Shown here: piece after piece, positions 7,034 through 15,413 of the stretch
Layout of the letters: the number at the start of each line of letters is the position of its first letter
Numbering within the stretch: position 1 is the first letter of the stretch
NCBI GenBank assembly: GCA_945860955.1
Contig: CAMATH010000094.1
Span: 1 to 34,117, forward strand
DNA: 34,117 bases
Direction of reading: 5' to 3'
DNA from: Planctomicrobium piriforme
GTDB lineage: Bacteria; Planctomycetota; Planctomycetia; Planctomycetales; Planctomycetaceae
Made by a program: the position numbers and the translations under genes
Notes under the pieces: model-generated
What the model was told of the DNA's origin: nothing
Database searches by the model: none
The model's input: only the letters and a program-made list of their open reading frames with translations

Positions 7034-8800
7034 ATGACGGAATCCACGTCGCCGGTGAGGACTTCTCCCGGAGACCATTCTGCCCGCCGCACGCGCTGGA
7101 AGACCCCGGCTGGGGATCTATCGGTGCTGGCAATTCCGGAACTCGGCCGGCTGGGGGAGTGCGCCGCAGGGAATGCCGCGATGTTTGGCCAGGTTCGCTG
7201 TGGAGATTCCGCCGCCCCGCTTGTTGCCCCTTGTCCGGAAGAACGACGGGAGGCTCGCCGCGCCGTGCTGGTCGCGGCCCGGGACTGGACGCGTGACTTG
7301 TTGGGTGCCATCTCAGGCGATGGCGGACACACTCGGGTCGGTGAAGCGAGGGAGCCGTCGGACGAACGTGCGACCGAGTTGCTGGACTCGGGCGAGTGGT
7401 ACCTCACCGGGCATCAGCCAGCGTTGTTTCATCCCGGGGTCTGGGTGAAGAATTTTGTCGTCGCGGAACTCGCCCGGCGCAGAAGCGGTGTCGGTCTCAA
7501 TCTGATCGTCGACAACGACACGGCGGCCCCACCGACGATCATGCTGCCCGCCGGCGATCCTCAGGCACCGCACTTCACGACCGTTCCCTACGATGTCCCG
7601 CCCACGTCGGGTCCGTGGGAGGAGGCGGGCGTAGTGAATCGGTCGGTCTTCGACCAATTCGGCGAGAGTGCGGAGCGGGCATTGAGTCAATTCTTGCCCG
7701 TTCTGGGGGAAGAAAGTGTGTTGCCGGCGTTCTGGGACAATGTTGTCCGCGCCCGGCAGAAACTCGTGAATCCGGCTTGGGCGTTTTCCGCCGCGCGGGC
7801 CGCGCTGGAACGGCAATTCGGTTGGGGAAACCTGGAGTTGCCGCTCAGTCGGCTGTGCGAATTGGACTGCTTTCGCCGATTTGTCGGCCGGGTTCTCGCG
7901 GATCTGCCCCGATTGCATGCGATTTACAATTCGGTGCTGGCCGACTATCGGCGCATCAATCGGCTCCGGAGCAAGACGCATCCGGTCCCCGATCTGCGGC
8001 GCGACCAGGAGTGGCTCGAAGCGCCGTTTTGGGTTTGGCGGGCGGGAGAGAGTCAGCGTTTGCGGCTGATGGCGCGACGGGTGGGGAATCGTCTGGAACT
8101 GAGCGACGGGCGCGAAATTCTGGGCGGATTTGAACTGATGGACGATGTGGGGCAGGGGGCAGTTGATGCGCTGGCCAAGTTGTCTCAACGGGGAATCAAA
8201 CTGCGGACCCGCGCACTGACAACCACCCTGTTTTCGCGGCTCTATCTGGCCGACTTGTTTGTCCATGGAATTGGCGGCGCGAAGTACGACGAGATGACCG
8301 ACCGCATCATCGGCCAGTTCTGGCGAATTCGACCGCCGGCATTCGCCACCCTCTCAGCGACCGTCAGACTGCCGATCGCATCGTTCACGGAATCGGCGGG
8401 TGATCTCCACACGCTCCGTCTGAAACTTCGGGACATTGAACAGCACCCGGAGCGGTTCCTCGACCAGCCGGCCTCACCCCAGGCCAAGGCGCTGGTGTTG
8501 GAGAAGCGTCGATTGATCGCGGAGCAGGGGGTGGCCCGCGGGGGACGGTTGTCCCCGGGCGATGGGGCGTGGTACGCTCCCGGCGCGGGTCGCGAGCGCT
8601 ATCGCCGTCTGCAGGCGATCTCACGAGAGTTGGCCCAGTTCACGGGAGAATGCCGACGGGAACTGATGACGCGACTGGCCGAGACCGAACGCCGGGTGTC
8701 GGCAAATGTGGTGTTGCGGAACCGTGAATACGCGTTCTGCCTGTATCCGGCAACAAAGCTCCGGAGTTTTTTCGACCATGTCTGTCACGCGGTCCGTTGA
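7034..8800 (+). CDS. bshC: BshC, putative cysteine ligase of bacillithiol synthesis
   Basis: Adds cysteine to glucosaminyl-malate in the last step of bacillithiol synthesis (family knowledge; the other genes, bshA and bshB, are not in this window). The 588 residues are slightly longer than the usual 540. Key signature TGHQPALFHPGVWVKNF is at 125-141, followed by LIVDNDTAAPPTIMLPAGD, the Rossmann-like core motif of the family. LRTRALTTTLFSRLYLADLF and FVHGIGGAKYDEMTDRII match the second conserved block, and the C-terminal third is a charged coiled coil ending in VVLRNREYAFCLYP, a typical BshC end. The ATG at 7034 begins an additional, poorly conserved 30-residue leader. The DUF58 gene starts inside its last 23 bases. 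Confidence 0.9.
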   Translation: MTESTSPVRTSPGDHSARRTRWKTPAGDLSVLAIPELGRLGECAAGNAAMFGQVRCGDSAAPLVAPCPEERREARRAVLVAARDWTRDLLGAISGDGGHTRVGEAREPSDERATELLDSGEWYLTGHQPALFHPGVWVKNFVVAELARRRSGVGLNLIVDNDTAAPPTIMLPAGDPQAPHFTTVPYDVPPTSGPWEEAGVVNRSVFDQFGESAERALSQFLPVLGEESVLPAFWDNVVRARQKLVNPAWAFSAARAALERQFGWGNLELPLSRLCELDCFRRFVGRVLADLPRLHAIYNSVLADYRRINRLRSKTHPVPDLRRDQEWLEAPFWVWRAGESQRLRLMARRVGNRLELSDGREILGGFELMDDVGQGAVDALAKLSQRGIKLRTRALTTTLFSRLYLADLFVHGIGGAKYDEMTDRIIGQFWRIRPPAFATLSATVRLPIASFTESAGDLHTLRLKLRDIEQHPERFLDQPASPQAKALVLEKRRLIAEQGVARGGRLSPGDGAWYAPGAGRERYRRLQAISRELAQFTGECRRELMTRLAETERRVSANVVLRNREYAFCLYPATKLRSFFDHVCHAVR

Positions 8801-10205
8801 GTCGCGACGAGGAAGCTGGACGAGCGCCCTGCTGCTGGTGGCGGGGCTGCTGCTGGTGATTTGGTGCGGCCGGCGACCGAGAATGGACGTGTCGCACTTT
8901 CTTTTGATGATCCTTGGGGGAGCGACAATTGTCTGGAGTTGGCGTGAGGGGGGATTCCGCTGGTTGCGATCCGCCCCTGGAACGATTCTGGCGTTTCTGA
9001 TTGGAGGTGGAAATCTCCAGGCCCGGCGATACGAAGCGCGACTCACCAAAGAGGCGGTGGTCTACACGCTGTTCATGGTGGTTGTACTCCTCGGGTCGCT
9101 GTTTGGTCACTCGAACATGCTGCTGTTGGTGTTCGCGCTGATGGCGGGGGCGTTTGTCCTGAATGGCCAGGCGACGATGTCCGTGATCCGGCGGACGCGC
9201 GCACGGCGGATGTTGCCCGACATGGTCTTCGTCGGCGAACCTTGCGCCGTGCGGATTGAACTCGCGAATCGCAAACGCTGGATGCCCTCCTGGATGGTTC
9301 TGGTGGAGGACACGGTCCAACAGGGGAAGCAACGACTGCGGCCGTCGGTGTTGTTCCAGCGTGTGCCGGCGCGGGAGGCTCGGGAGGCTTCGTACCAGTT
9401 GACACCCGGTTCCCGGGGTCGGATGGATTTCCTCCCCTTGCGGATCGCGTCGCGTTATCCCCTGGGACTCTGGGAGCGTGGTTTTGAGATCGACATTGAA
9501 GAACACGTGTTGGTGTTCCCACGAATCGGCCGGTTGACGTCACGTTTTCAAGAGGCGCACCGGGCGCATCAGCGATCGCAGTTTGACGCGCCGGCGCGCG
9601 GCGGCGTGTTCGACGAAGAATTCCATCGATTGCGGGAATTTCGCAAAGGAGACAGTCGACGGGCGATCCACTGGAGGACCACCGCCCGCCGCAATGAACT
9701 GATGGTCCGGGAGTACCAGGAACAACACGATCCCGAACTGCTGCTGGTGCTGGAGTTGTGGCTCCCTGCGTCGCCCACAGACAAGCAGCGCGAGGCGGTG
9801 GAGCATGTGGTAAGTTTCGCGGCAACCTGTTGTGTCACTCGGGCTCGGGCGACGATGGACACTGGCGTTCAGATGATTATTTGTGGCATGAACGCCGAGA
9901 GTATGGGAGAAGCGGGTTTTGGACTTCCCATCCGGGCCGCATTGGAGTCATTGGCGGTGGTTGCCGGTGGACCGCGGCCGGACTGGAGTCTCGCGGGGGA
10001 AGCGATTCGACGAAGACTGGGAGATTCGTGTCGCAAGGTGTTTGTCACCACTCATCCCGACCGAGGCGAACGATTGCGTTCCGCGTTCGTGAATGAAGAG
10101 GAAACCGCGGAGGCGGTACTGGCGGAATTCGAGGTGCTGGGGGACGCCACAGCCCCGCTGGCGGAGTATTTCACCCTGGGGACGGAATTGGAGGGGGGAC
10201 GATGA
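8778..10205 (+). CDS. DUF58 family membrane protein
   Basis: A 475-residue protein with N-terminal membrane helices (SALLLVAGLLLVIWCG, MILGGATIVWSW, and two more around VVYTLFMVVVLLGSLFGHSN) and a C-terminal DUF58 (VWA-like) domain. The DUF58 signature lies near residues 280-315: FHRLREFRKGDSRRAIHWRT then ARRNELMVREYQEQ. The start at 8778 was preferred to upstream alternatives because it overlaps the BshC stop by 23 bases and opens straight into a short basic segment plus the first helix. DUF58 proteins usually sit between a MoxR AAA ATPase and a transglutaminase; here the transglutaminase follows with an ATGA overlap, but no MoxR gene precedes. The biochemical role is unknown; a part in envelope or chaperone-like assembly is inferred from context only. 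Confidence 0.87.
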   Translation: MSVTRSVESRRGSWTSALLLVAGLLLVIWCGRRPRMDVSHFLLMILGGATIVWSWREGGFRWLRSAPGTILAFLIGGGNLQARRYEARLTKEAVVYTLFMVVVLLGSLFGHSNMLLLVFALMAGAFVLNGQATMSVIRRTRARRMLPDMVFVGEPCAVRIELANRKRWMPSWMVLVEDTVQQGKQRLRPSVLFQRVPAREAREASYQLTPGSRGRMDFLPLRIASRYPLGLWERGFEIDIEEHVLVFPRIGRLTSRFQEAHRAHQRSQFDAPARGGVFDEEFHRLREFRKGDSRRAIHWRTTARRNELMVREYQEQHDPELLLVLELWLPASPTDKQREAVEHVVSFAATCCVTRARATMDTGVQMIICGMNAESMGEAGFGLPIRAALESLAVVAGGPRPDWSLAGEAIRRRLGDSCRKVFVTTHPDRGERLRSAFVNEEETAEAVLAEFEVLGDATAPLAEYFTLGTELEGGR

Positions 10206-12631
10206 CACTCCGCGACACATTTCTCGTCAGCATTTACCTGTTGGTGATTCTTGCGAGCGCGATGGCCTGGCTGGGTGAGGGGACACCTTTTCCCGCGGGA
10301 ATTACCATCATTGTGGCGATCCTGGCGTTCAGCCTGAATGAACGACAGGGACGCTGGAATCTGCCGAAGTGGGGGACGAACACGTTGGGGCTGGTCGCGG
10401 CGGCGGCGGCGGTCGGTGAATTCCTGACTCCGAATATCGAAGCCCGACTGTTGTCTGGCGCGCACTTTCTCTCGTACCTGACGTGGATTGTGCTGTTTCA
10501 GAAAAAAGAAGCGCGCGAATATTGGTGGCTGGGGGCCTTCGCGCTCTTGCAGGTCGCCGTTGGGGCGGTCCTGACAAATTCCGGCGCGTACGGCGGGCTG
10601 ATGCTGCTGTTCCTGTTCCTCATGTTGTGGACCATGGCGGTGGGCAATGTGTTTTTACGGGCCCAGGAATATGGATTTCTGGATCGCTCCGACGAATTGA
10701 ATACCAAAGGCAATTCCGTCGCGACCCAAGCAAATTTGAAAGGGAGCGCGGCGAGTGGCGGGAGGCCGACGTCGGCGATGGGGCCGGGAAGGACAGTGCT
10801 GGACCGGCATGGGCTGTGCCAGGATACCGCGGGACGCTGGATTGGTCCCCGTTTCGTCATGAGTATCTTTCGCATGGCGGTGCTGGGAGTTCTGTTTGGT
10901 GTTCTCATTTTCATGGTTGTCCCCCGTATCTGGATTGGCTCGGGCAATCCGTTCCTGAACACATCGCTGGGGGCGGCAAGGACAGTGACCGGGTTTTCCA
11001 GCGACATCCGCCTGGGACACATGGGGCAGATTCTGGAGGATCGCACCCGGGTCTTTCGCGTAAGGCTGTTCGATCGCGATTCCGACCGCTCGGTCACTAT
11101 CCAGGAATTCGCCTCGATGCAGGGGCTGGAAGAACCGATGTTTCGTGGTGCCGTTCTCAACCACTATGAAAAAGGACGCTGGCAGGCGGTCAACCGGGAC
11201 GAACAGTTCGCGGTGGTGCCATACATTGGAAAGCCGCCGGGAATGATCCGGCAGGAGTACGTCATCGACTCCAGCGAGGAGCAGGTCATCTTTGCGATGC
11301 GTCCGGTCGATCTGGCGTATTCGATGGTTCCGTACCAGTCACTCGATCGCGAAACGAACACGCGGGTATTGCTGGCCCGCGACATGAAGGCGTCGTTGCA
11401 GGAGTATTTCATCTGGTCACGGACCGATCCGCATGCCGACATGCCAACGCTGGTGACCACCGACAATCGCGGCCGACCCGCGCGGGCCTACATCCAGTAC
11501 CAGAAATGGCCGGCGGAACTGGTCAAAATGAAGGATCTCGCCGACCGTGTGGCGGGCGAGGTGGTTGACGATGGCAAAACCTCGCATGAACGGGCGATCG
11601 CGAACCGAATTGTGGAGTTTCTCCGGGATTCGGGGGAATACGGATATTCGCTGGAAATGCGGGTTGAAGATCCCGCGGCGGATCCCGTGGAGGACTTTTT
11701 GTTTAACACCCGACAGGGGCATTGTGAATACTATGCGGCGGCCTTGGCGTTGATGCTGCGGACGCAGAAGATTCCCACACGTTTGGTCACCGGCTTCAAG
11801 GGGGCGGAATTCAACGCGTCGTCCGGGTATTACGAGGTCCAAAAGCGGCATTCGCATGCCTGGGTCGAGGCGTGGTACGACAACCGTTGGCAGACACTCG
11901 ACGCGGTCCCCTTTTCACGCGACGAGGAAGTCCGACGATTTCGCACAAATCGAGGCTTTTGGGGGAATGCGCGCGACTCCCTGTCGTCGATCTGGTCGAG
12001 CTACTTCGTCACCATGTCGATCGATCGCCAACAGAGTTCGTTCTACGAACCCTTGACCCGCATGTGGGACGACGCCAAATCGTCGCTGGCGACCATGCGT
12101 GACATTTTCACGGAGTTTGGATCGGTGGATCCAACAGGTGGGGGCTGGTCGCGCGGCAAAGGGCCGTGGATTTTGGGTGGGGTGGTCGCGGTATTCGGGC
12201 TGGTTCGCGCGCTCTATCGCGGGATGTCATTGGGGGGACGCGATGCGGCGGGGAGACCGACAAATGGCATTTCCCAGTTCTTCACGCGCATTCTGGACCG
12301 CTGGCTCGGCCGGGTTGATCCGGCCCGCATGGTCGTCCGGTTCTACGACCAATTTACCGAGGAAGTCGCCCGCCGCGGACTGGTGCGTTCGGCCAACCAG
12401 ACACAACGGGAATTCGCCAAACTCGTACAAAACCAGCTCAATGGCCGGCTGGAGAATTCGGGCCTGAGCGAATTTCCCCGGGAAGTCACCGAACTGTTCT
12501 ACCAGGTCCGGTTTGGCGATCAACAACTCGCCGTTGCTGACCTGGAACGGCTCGAACAGCAGTTGAAGCAGTTCGCGAGCGCGTTGACGCAGCCAACCGG
12601 GGGGACGCCGACTCAGGTTGCCAGTCACTAG
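10202..12631 (+). CDS. TgpA-like membrane transglutaminase
   Basis: An 809-residue inner-membrane protein with a TgpA_N-type helical region (about 1-240), a large periplasmic part with the transglutaminase core, a late transmembrane helix (ILGGVVAVFGLVRALYRGMS) and a C-terminal cytoplasmic DUF4129-like helical domain (MVVRFYDQFTEEVARRGLVR, ELFYQVRFG). The papain-like triad is visible as Cys508 in RQGHCEYYA, His552 in RHSHAWVEAW and Asp567 in LDAVP, with the usual order and spacing. It may crosslink or hydrolyse amide bonds in periplasmic or envelope protein; a substrate is not known. The start overlaps the DUF58 stop by ATGA, indicating translational coupling. The gene ends 209 bases before the convergent secretin-like gene. 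Confidence 0.9.
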   Translation: MTLRDTFLVSIYLLVILASAMAWLGEGTPFPAGITIIVAILAFSLNERQGRWNLPKWGTNTLGLVAAAAAVGEFLTPNIEARLLSGAHFLSYLTWIVLFQKKEAREYWWLGAFALLQVAVGAVLTNSGAYGGLMLLFLFLMLWTMAVGNVFLRAQEYGFLDRSDELNTKGNSVATQANLKGSAASGGRPTSAMGPGRTVLDRHGLCQDTAGRWIGPRFVMSIFRMAVLGVLFGVLIFMVVPRIWIGSGNPFLNTSLGAARTVTGFSSDIRLGHMGQILEDRTRVFRVRLFDRDSDRSVTIQEFASMQGLEEPMFRGAVLNHYEKGRWQAVNRDEQFAVVPYIGKPPGMIRQEYVIDSSEEQVIFAMRPVDLAYSMVPYQSLDRETNTRVLLARDMKASLQEYFIWSRTDPHADMPTLVTTDNRGRPARAYIQYQKWPAELVKMKDLADRVAGEVVDDGKTSHERAIANRIVEFLRDSGEYGYSLEMRVEDPAADPVEDFLFNTRQGHCEYYAAALALMLRTQKIPTRLVTGFKGAEFNASSGYYEVQKRHSHAWVEAWYDNRWQTLDAVPFSRDEEVRRFRTNRGFWGNARDSLSSIWSSYFVTMSIDRQQSSFYEPLTRMWDDAKSSLATMRDIFTEFGSVDPTGGGWSRGKGPWILGGVVAVFGLVRALYRGMSLGGRDAAGRPTNGISQFFTRILDRWLGRVDPARMVVRFYDQFTEEVARRGLVRSANQTQREFAKLVQNQLNGRLENSGLSEFPREVTELFYQVRFGDQQLAVADLERLEQQLKQFASALTQPTGGTPTQVASH

Positions 12632-12840
12632 GTTTTGCGAAACAACGGCGATGTCTTGCTGTTAGCGAGGCGTGAATGCGTTTCGCGTTCCCCGCGACGT
12701 TTGGCGACCAATCGCATTGTGATCCGGACCGGTTTTGATTGACGCCTTTCGGAAAATAGCCCACCACGCGGACATCCGTGCGGTTGCCGTATCGCGCGAG
12801 CGATTCAACGGCAATTCTGCGGTTCGATACGGGTCCTTTC

Positions 12841-13752
12841 CTAGTTCGGCTTTTTCGGCGGCTGATCGAGTTCGTCGATCAGTTCACCGATCACACTCAG
12901 ATCTTTGGAGGAGCCATTCACAATCAACGAGTTTGTTCGTTCATCAACCGCCATGGAGATCCTCGACTGCGGCAGCAGTTCGCTGATCGTCAGTTTCGCT
13001 GACTGGGGATCCACAGTCCTCAGACGATAAATTCGCAGTTGCGGCGCACGTCCGGCACCGGCGGGGGGATTCTGACCCATCGGCCTCTTCGCGTTCTGCA
13101 CAAAGCGAGCTGTCACCAATACCACGGTTTCCGTCGAATTGCCTTCGCTTGTAAAATCGATTCCCTGAACCAGTCGCGTCTCACCTTCATTCAAACGCAG
13201 GGTCGCCTGAGTCTTGAGTGTGACCGTTCGGGGTACGACTGGTGGGTCTGCCGGATTTTTTGCGCGGTCGTCCGAAGAGGGAGCCCGAGCCACGGCCGAT
13301 CGCTCGAGCGACAATTCCAGCAAAATCGTCCCCTCCTCTTCGATACGCGGTGTGGCGCTGACAACGGTCCCAAACTGCTGATGGCTGAAAACGGGAATCA
13401 TCGGGAATCCTTGGGTGTCCCCACGCGGACCGCCGCGAAATTGGCGACCTGTTTCGACTGCCGCGGTTTCGCCCGTTTGAACGGTAGCGGCGACGTCTTC
13501 CAGTGTGGTCAGCCGAACTCGCGTGATCGTCACCGGTTTCTTCTGCGTCTGCAGTTCTCGTGCGCGCGCCAGGATCGCTGCCGGATCCGTCACCTCGTCG
13601 GATTCGATCCGCTCTCCACCGGGGGGTGACTCAATCAACAGAACCTCAACCGACACACTTTGTCCTGCCAACGTAGCGAGGTCGCCTGCGGACAGTGCCG
13701 GGACCAGGAAAAGAAATGTCACCAATGACAGACAGCGAATCAGAGCGCGCAT
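12841..13752 (-). CDS. Secretin-domain protein, exported
   Basis: A 303-residue protein with signal peptide (MRALIRCLSLVTFLFLVPALSAG). The last 70 residues look like a secretin N-domain: RIYRLRTVDPQSAKLTISEL, MAVDERTNSLIVNGSSKDLS, VIGELIDELDQPP, the pattern of type II/III secretin N1-N3 repeats. The middle part (VVSATPRIEEEGTILLELSL and TLRLNEGETRLVQGI) resembles the beta-rich gate region of secretins, but shortened and placed before the N-domain, the opposite of the normal order. It is far too small to form a secretin pore on its own. It could be a pilotin-like or structural relative in the periplasm, or an orphan of a secretion system. A 13-codon frame with good ribosome binding site lies directly upstream. 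Confidence 0.7.
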   Translation of the reverse strand: MRALIRCLSLVTFLFLVPALSAGDLATLAGQSVSVEVLLIESPPGGERIESDEVTDPAAILARARELQTQKKPVTITRVRLTTLEDVAATVQTGETAAVETGRQFRGGPRGDTQGFPMIPVFSHQQFGTVVSATPRIEEEGTILLELSLERSAVARAPSSDDRAKNPADPPVVPRTVTLKTQATLRLNEGETRLVQGIDFTSEGNSTETVVLVTARFVQNAKRPMGQNPPAGAGRAPQLRIYRLRTVDPQSAKLTISELLPQSRISMAVDERTNSLIVNGSSKDLSVIGELIDELDQPPKKPN

Positions 13753-13782
13753 GTTAGGACACCGTGTCGGAGCGGAGATTTG

Positions 13783-13824
13783 TTAGACACCCTGTAGGAC
13801 CGGATCGACTGCGTTCGAACTCAT
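13783..13824 (-). other. Possible 13-codon leader peptide
   Basis: ATG at 13824 is preceded by AAGGGAG with 5-base spacing, the best ribosome binding site seen in this part of the window. The frame reads MSSNAVDPVLQGV and stops at 13783, 30 bases before the ATG of the secretin-domain gene. Further upstream lies a small hairpin (CCGCT-TGGC-AGCGG, 13871-13884). This could be a leader, a tiny protein, or the remains of a gene start; conservation would decide. Confidence 0.35.
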
Positions 13825-13951
13825 GAAGACTCCCTTGAGAATAAGAGTCCCGAGTCGTTGAGCGAAACCGCCGCTTGGCAGCGGTTGCATCCAAGGGAGC
13901 ATTCGCAAATGCCGCGCGGGTTCGTTAACCCCCCGTGCGATGGAAGCGAAA

Positions 13952-14323
13952 TCAGCCGCGCGAATTGTCGGTGGCCTCAAAAACGCCGCGAAATTTCTCC
14001 GCAGGATACTTGCGGGCGTTCTTGACCATCTTCTCCCGCACCGCGGTACTCAGATCGAGGTCGAGCGAATTCGCGAGACTGAGCAAATAACAGAAAACGT
14101 CGGCGAGTTCGTCGGCGATCCCTTCGCGGTGAGCCGGGTCGTGCCCCCGGGCGGCCGATTCCGCCACGTCGACCCATTGAAAGTGTTCCATCACCTCGGC
14201 CGCTTCAATCGCCAGCGACATCGCGAGGTTTTTTGGAGTATGAAACTGACTCCATTCCCGTTCGTCGACAAATTGCCGCATGATGGCGCGAAGGTCCGAA
14301 ACGGTTGTCGATTGGTCGTTCAT
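13952..14323 (-). CDS. MazG-like nucleotide pyrophosphohydrolase
   Basis: A 123-residue all-alpha NTP pyrophosphohydrolase of the MazG/dCTPase (RS21-C6) type, which removes pyrophosphate from (d)NTPs and helps clear non-canonical nucleotides. The metal-binding pair is present: EAAEVMEHFQW (ExxE) and DELADVFCYLLSLA (ExxD), separated by the normal helix. FVDEREWSQFHTPKNLAMSL is the typical first helix of this subgroup. It starts with ATG at 14323 and is followed by about 200 bases before the secretin-domain gene. Length and motifs indicate an intact cytoplasmic enzyme. Confidence 0.9.
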   Translation of the reverse strand: MNDQSTTVSDLRAIMRQFVDEREWSQFHTPKNLAMSLAIEAAEVMEHFQWVDVAESAARGHDPAHREGIADELADVFCYLLSLANSLDLDLSTAVREKMVKNARKYPAEKFRGVFEATDNSRG

Positions 14324-14385
14324 GGAATCGATTCAAAGGTCCGGAGGAAACAAGACGGAACAAGGACAGAGTCGTGCACGAATTG

Positions 14386-15300
14386 TCAGTCCAACAGGCG
14401 AGGTGCCGTGCGCGATTCGGCCAGATGCAACATCAGTTCGAGTGCCAGCAGGTTGGCTCGCGTCAGCACGTGGCGACTGCTGCGGCTTCCCAGTCCGTTG
14501 ATCAAACGCTCGAGGCACCGCAAGTGCAGGCGGAGCGCATTTCGCGGTGTGACGTCCGCTTGCCGGAATACATCCGCGAGCTTTCGAACGTCATCCGATA
14601 GAGTGCCCGAACTCATCATGACGTAGCCCCGGAGCAGCTCCTGGTAATAGTCCGCGAAGGCGGTTCGTTGTGTCCCCTCGAAACGCGGGTCTGTACCACA
14701 GGCCGGTTCCAATTCGGTGAGCGATTCCAGGTCAGAGACAATTTGTATCTGTTGAGCCAGAATCGACTCCGCCTCACCCCGGTCCCGCAATAGCCGGCGT
14801 CGTTCTTCTAACCGCAATCGATCGATCTCATCCCGAATTCGGCCTCGAGACACCGCCCGCGCGATCGCGGGGATCAGCGCGGTCGATTCCCAGCCGCTGG
14901 GGGTCACCAGGAGATCGACATCCAGTGCGATCGCATTTGACCAGGCGCCGTCGTCGGCCAACTGGGTCACGACGACAATGGGATCTGCCGAACCCCCCGC
15001 CCGAACTGCGCGGGCCAGAGCCAGCGGATCCTCACCCGATGGATCCCAAACAGGCTGATAGCGGAGCAGGAGACAGTCAAAGGACTCTTCGGCGAGAATC
15101 GCCAATGCCTCCGCAGGCGTGGCGACCCATCGAAACTTCGGCTCGTGGGAACCACGGGCGTCAAGCTGCAGGGTCAAGCCAACCCAAGAAGGCTCACTGG
15201 CACCGACACACAACAGGCGCAATCCCGAGGGGAGGACTTCTCTCCCAGGGGAATCGCCGGAAGGGGCCTCCCGGGCCTGTGTGATCGGTACGCTGCTCAT
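14386..15300 (-). CDS. Receiver-like protein lacking phosphorylation residues
   Basis: A 304-residue soluble protein. Residues 27-155 follow the beta-alpha order of a response-regulator receiver: GLRLLCVGASEPSWVGLTLQ, then FRWVATPAEALAILAEESFD, CLLLRYQPVWDPSGEDPL, DPIVVVTQLADDGAWSNAIA and DVDLLVTPSGWESTALIPAI. However, the acidic pair after strand 1 is replaced by GA, the phospho-acceptor Asp by Arg80 (FDCLLLRY where xDxxLLDY is expected), and the strand-5 Lys by Thr133 (LVTP for LVKP). The remaining half is helical (coiled segment IRDEIDRLRLEERRRLLRDR, then a four-helix-like part) with no output domain that I recognise. It could be a pseudo-receiver that signals by binding; function unknown. 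It lies between the MazG-like gene and the aldehyde dehydrogenase on the same strand. Confidence 0.6.
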   Translation of the reverse strand: MSSVPITQAREAPSGDSPGREVLPSGLRLLCVGASEPSWVGLTLQLDARGSHEPKFRWVATPAEALAILAEESFDCLLLRYQPVWDPSGEDPLALARAVRAGGSADPIVVVTQLADDGAWSNAIALDVDLLVTPSGWESTALIPAIARAVSRGRIRDEIDRLRLEERRRLLRDRGEAESILAQQIQIVSDLESLTELEPACGTDPRFEGTQRTAFADYYQELLRGYVMMSSGTLSDDVRKLADVFRQADVTPRNALRLHLRCLERLINGLGSRSSRHVLTRANLLALELMLHLAESRTAPRLLD

Positions 15301-15413
15301 CAGTCCATGACGAATACGATTTCAACCGAGCCATCAACACTTCATCAACTTCCCGCATCGGATCCGCGGTGATTCTGAATCTCGCGGATCCGAGTCGAGA
15401 ATCGGCGTGCGGC

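Noticed and set aside
7313-8266. Open frame of 317 codons on the minus strand
   Set aside because: Antisense to bshC; low-quality composition and no start signal.
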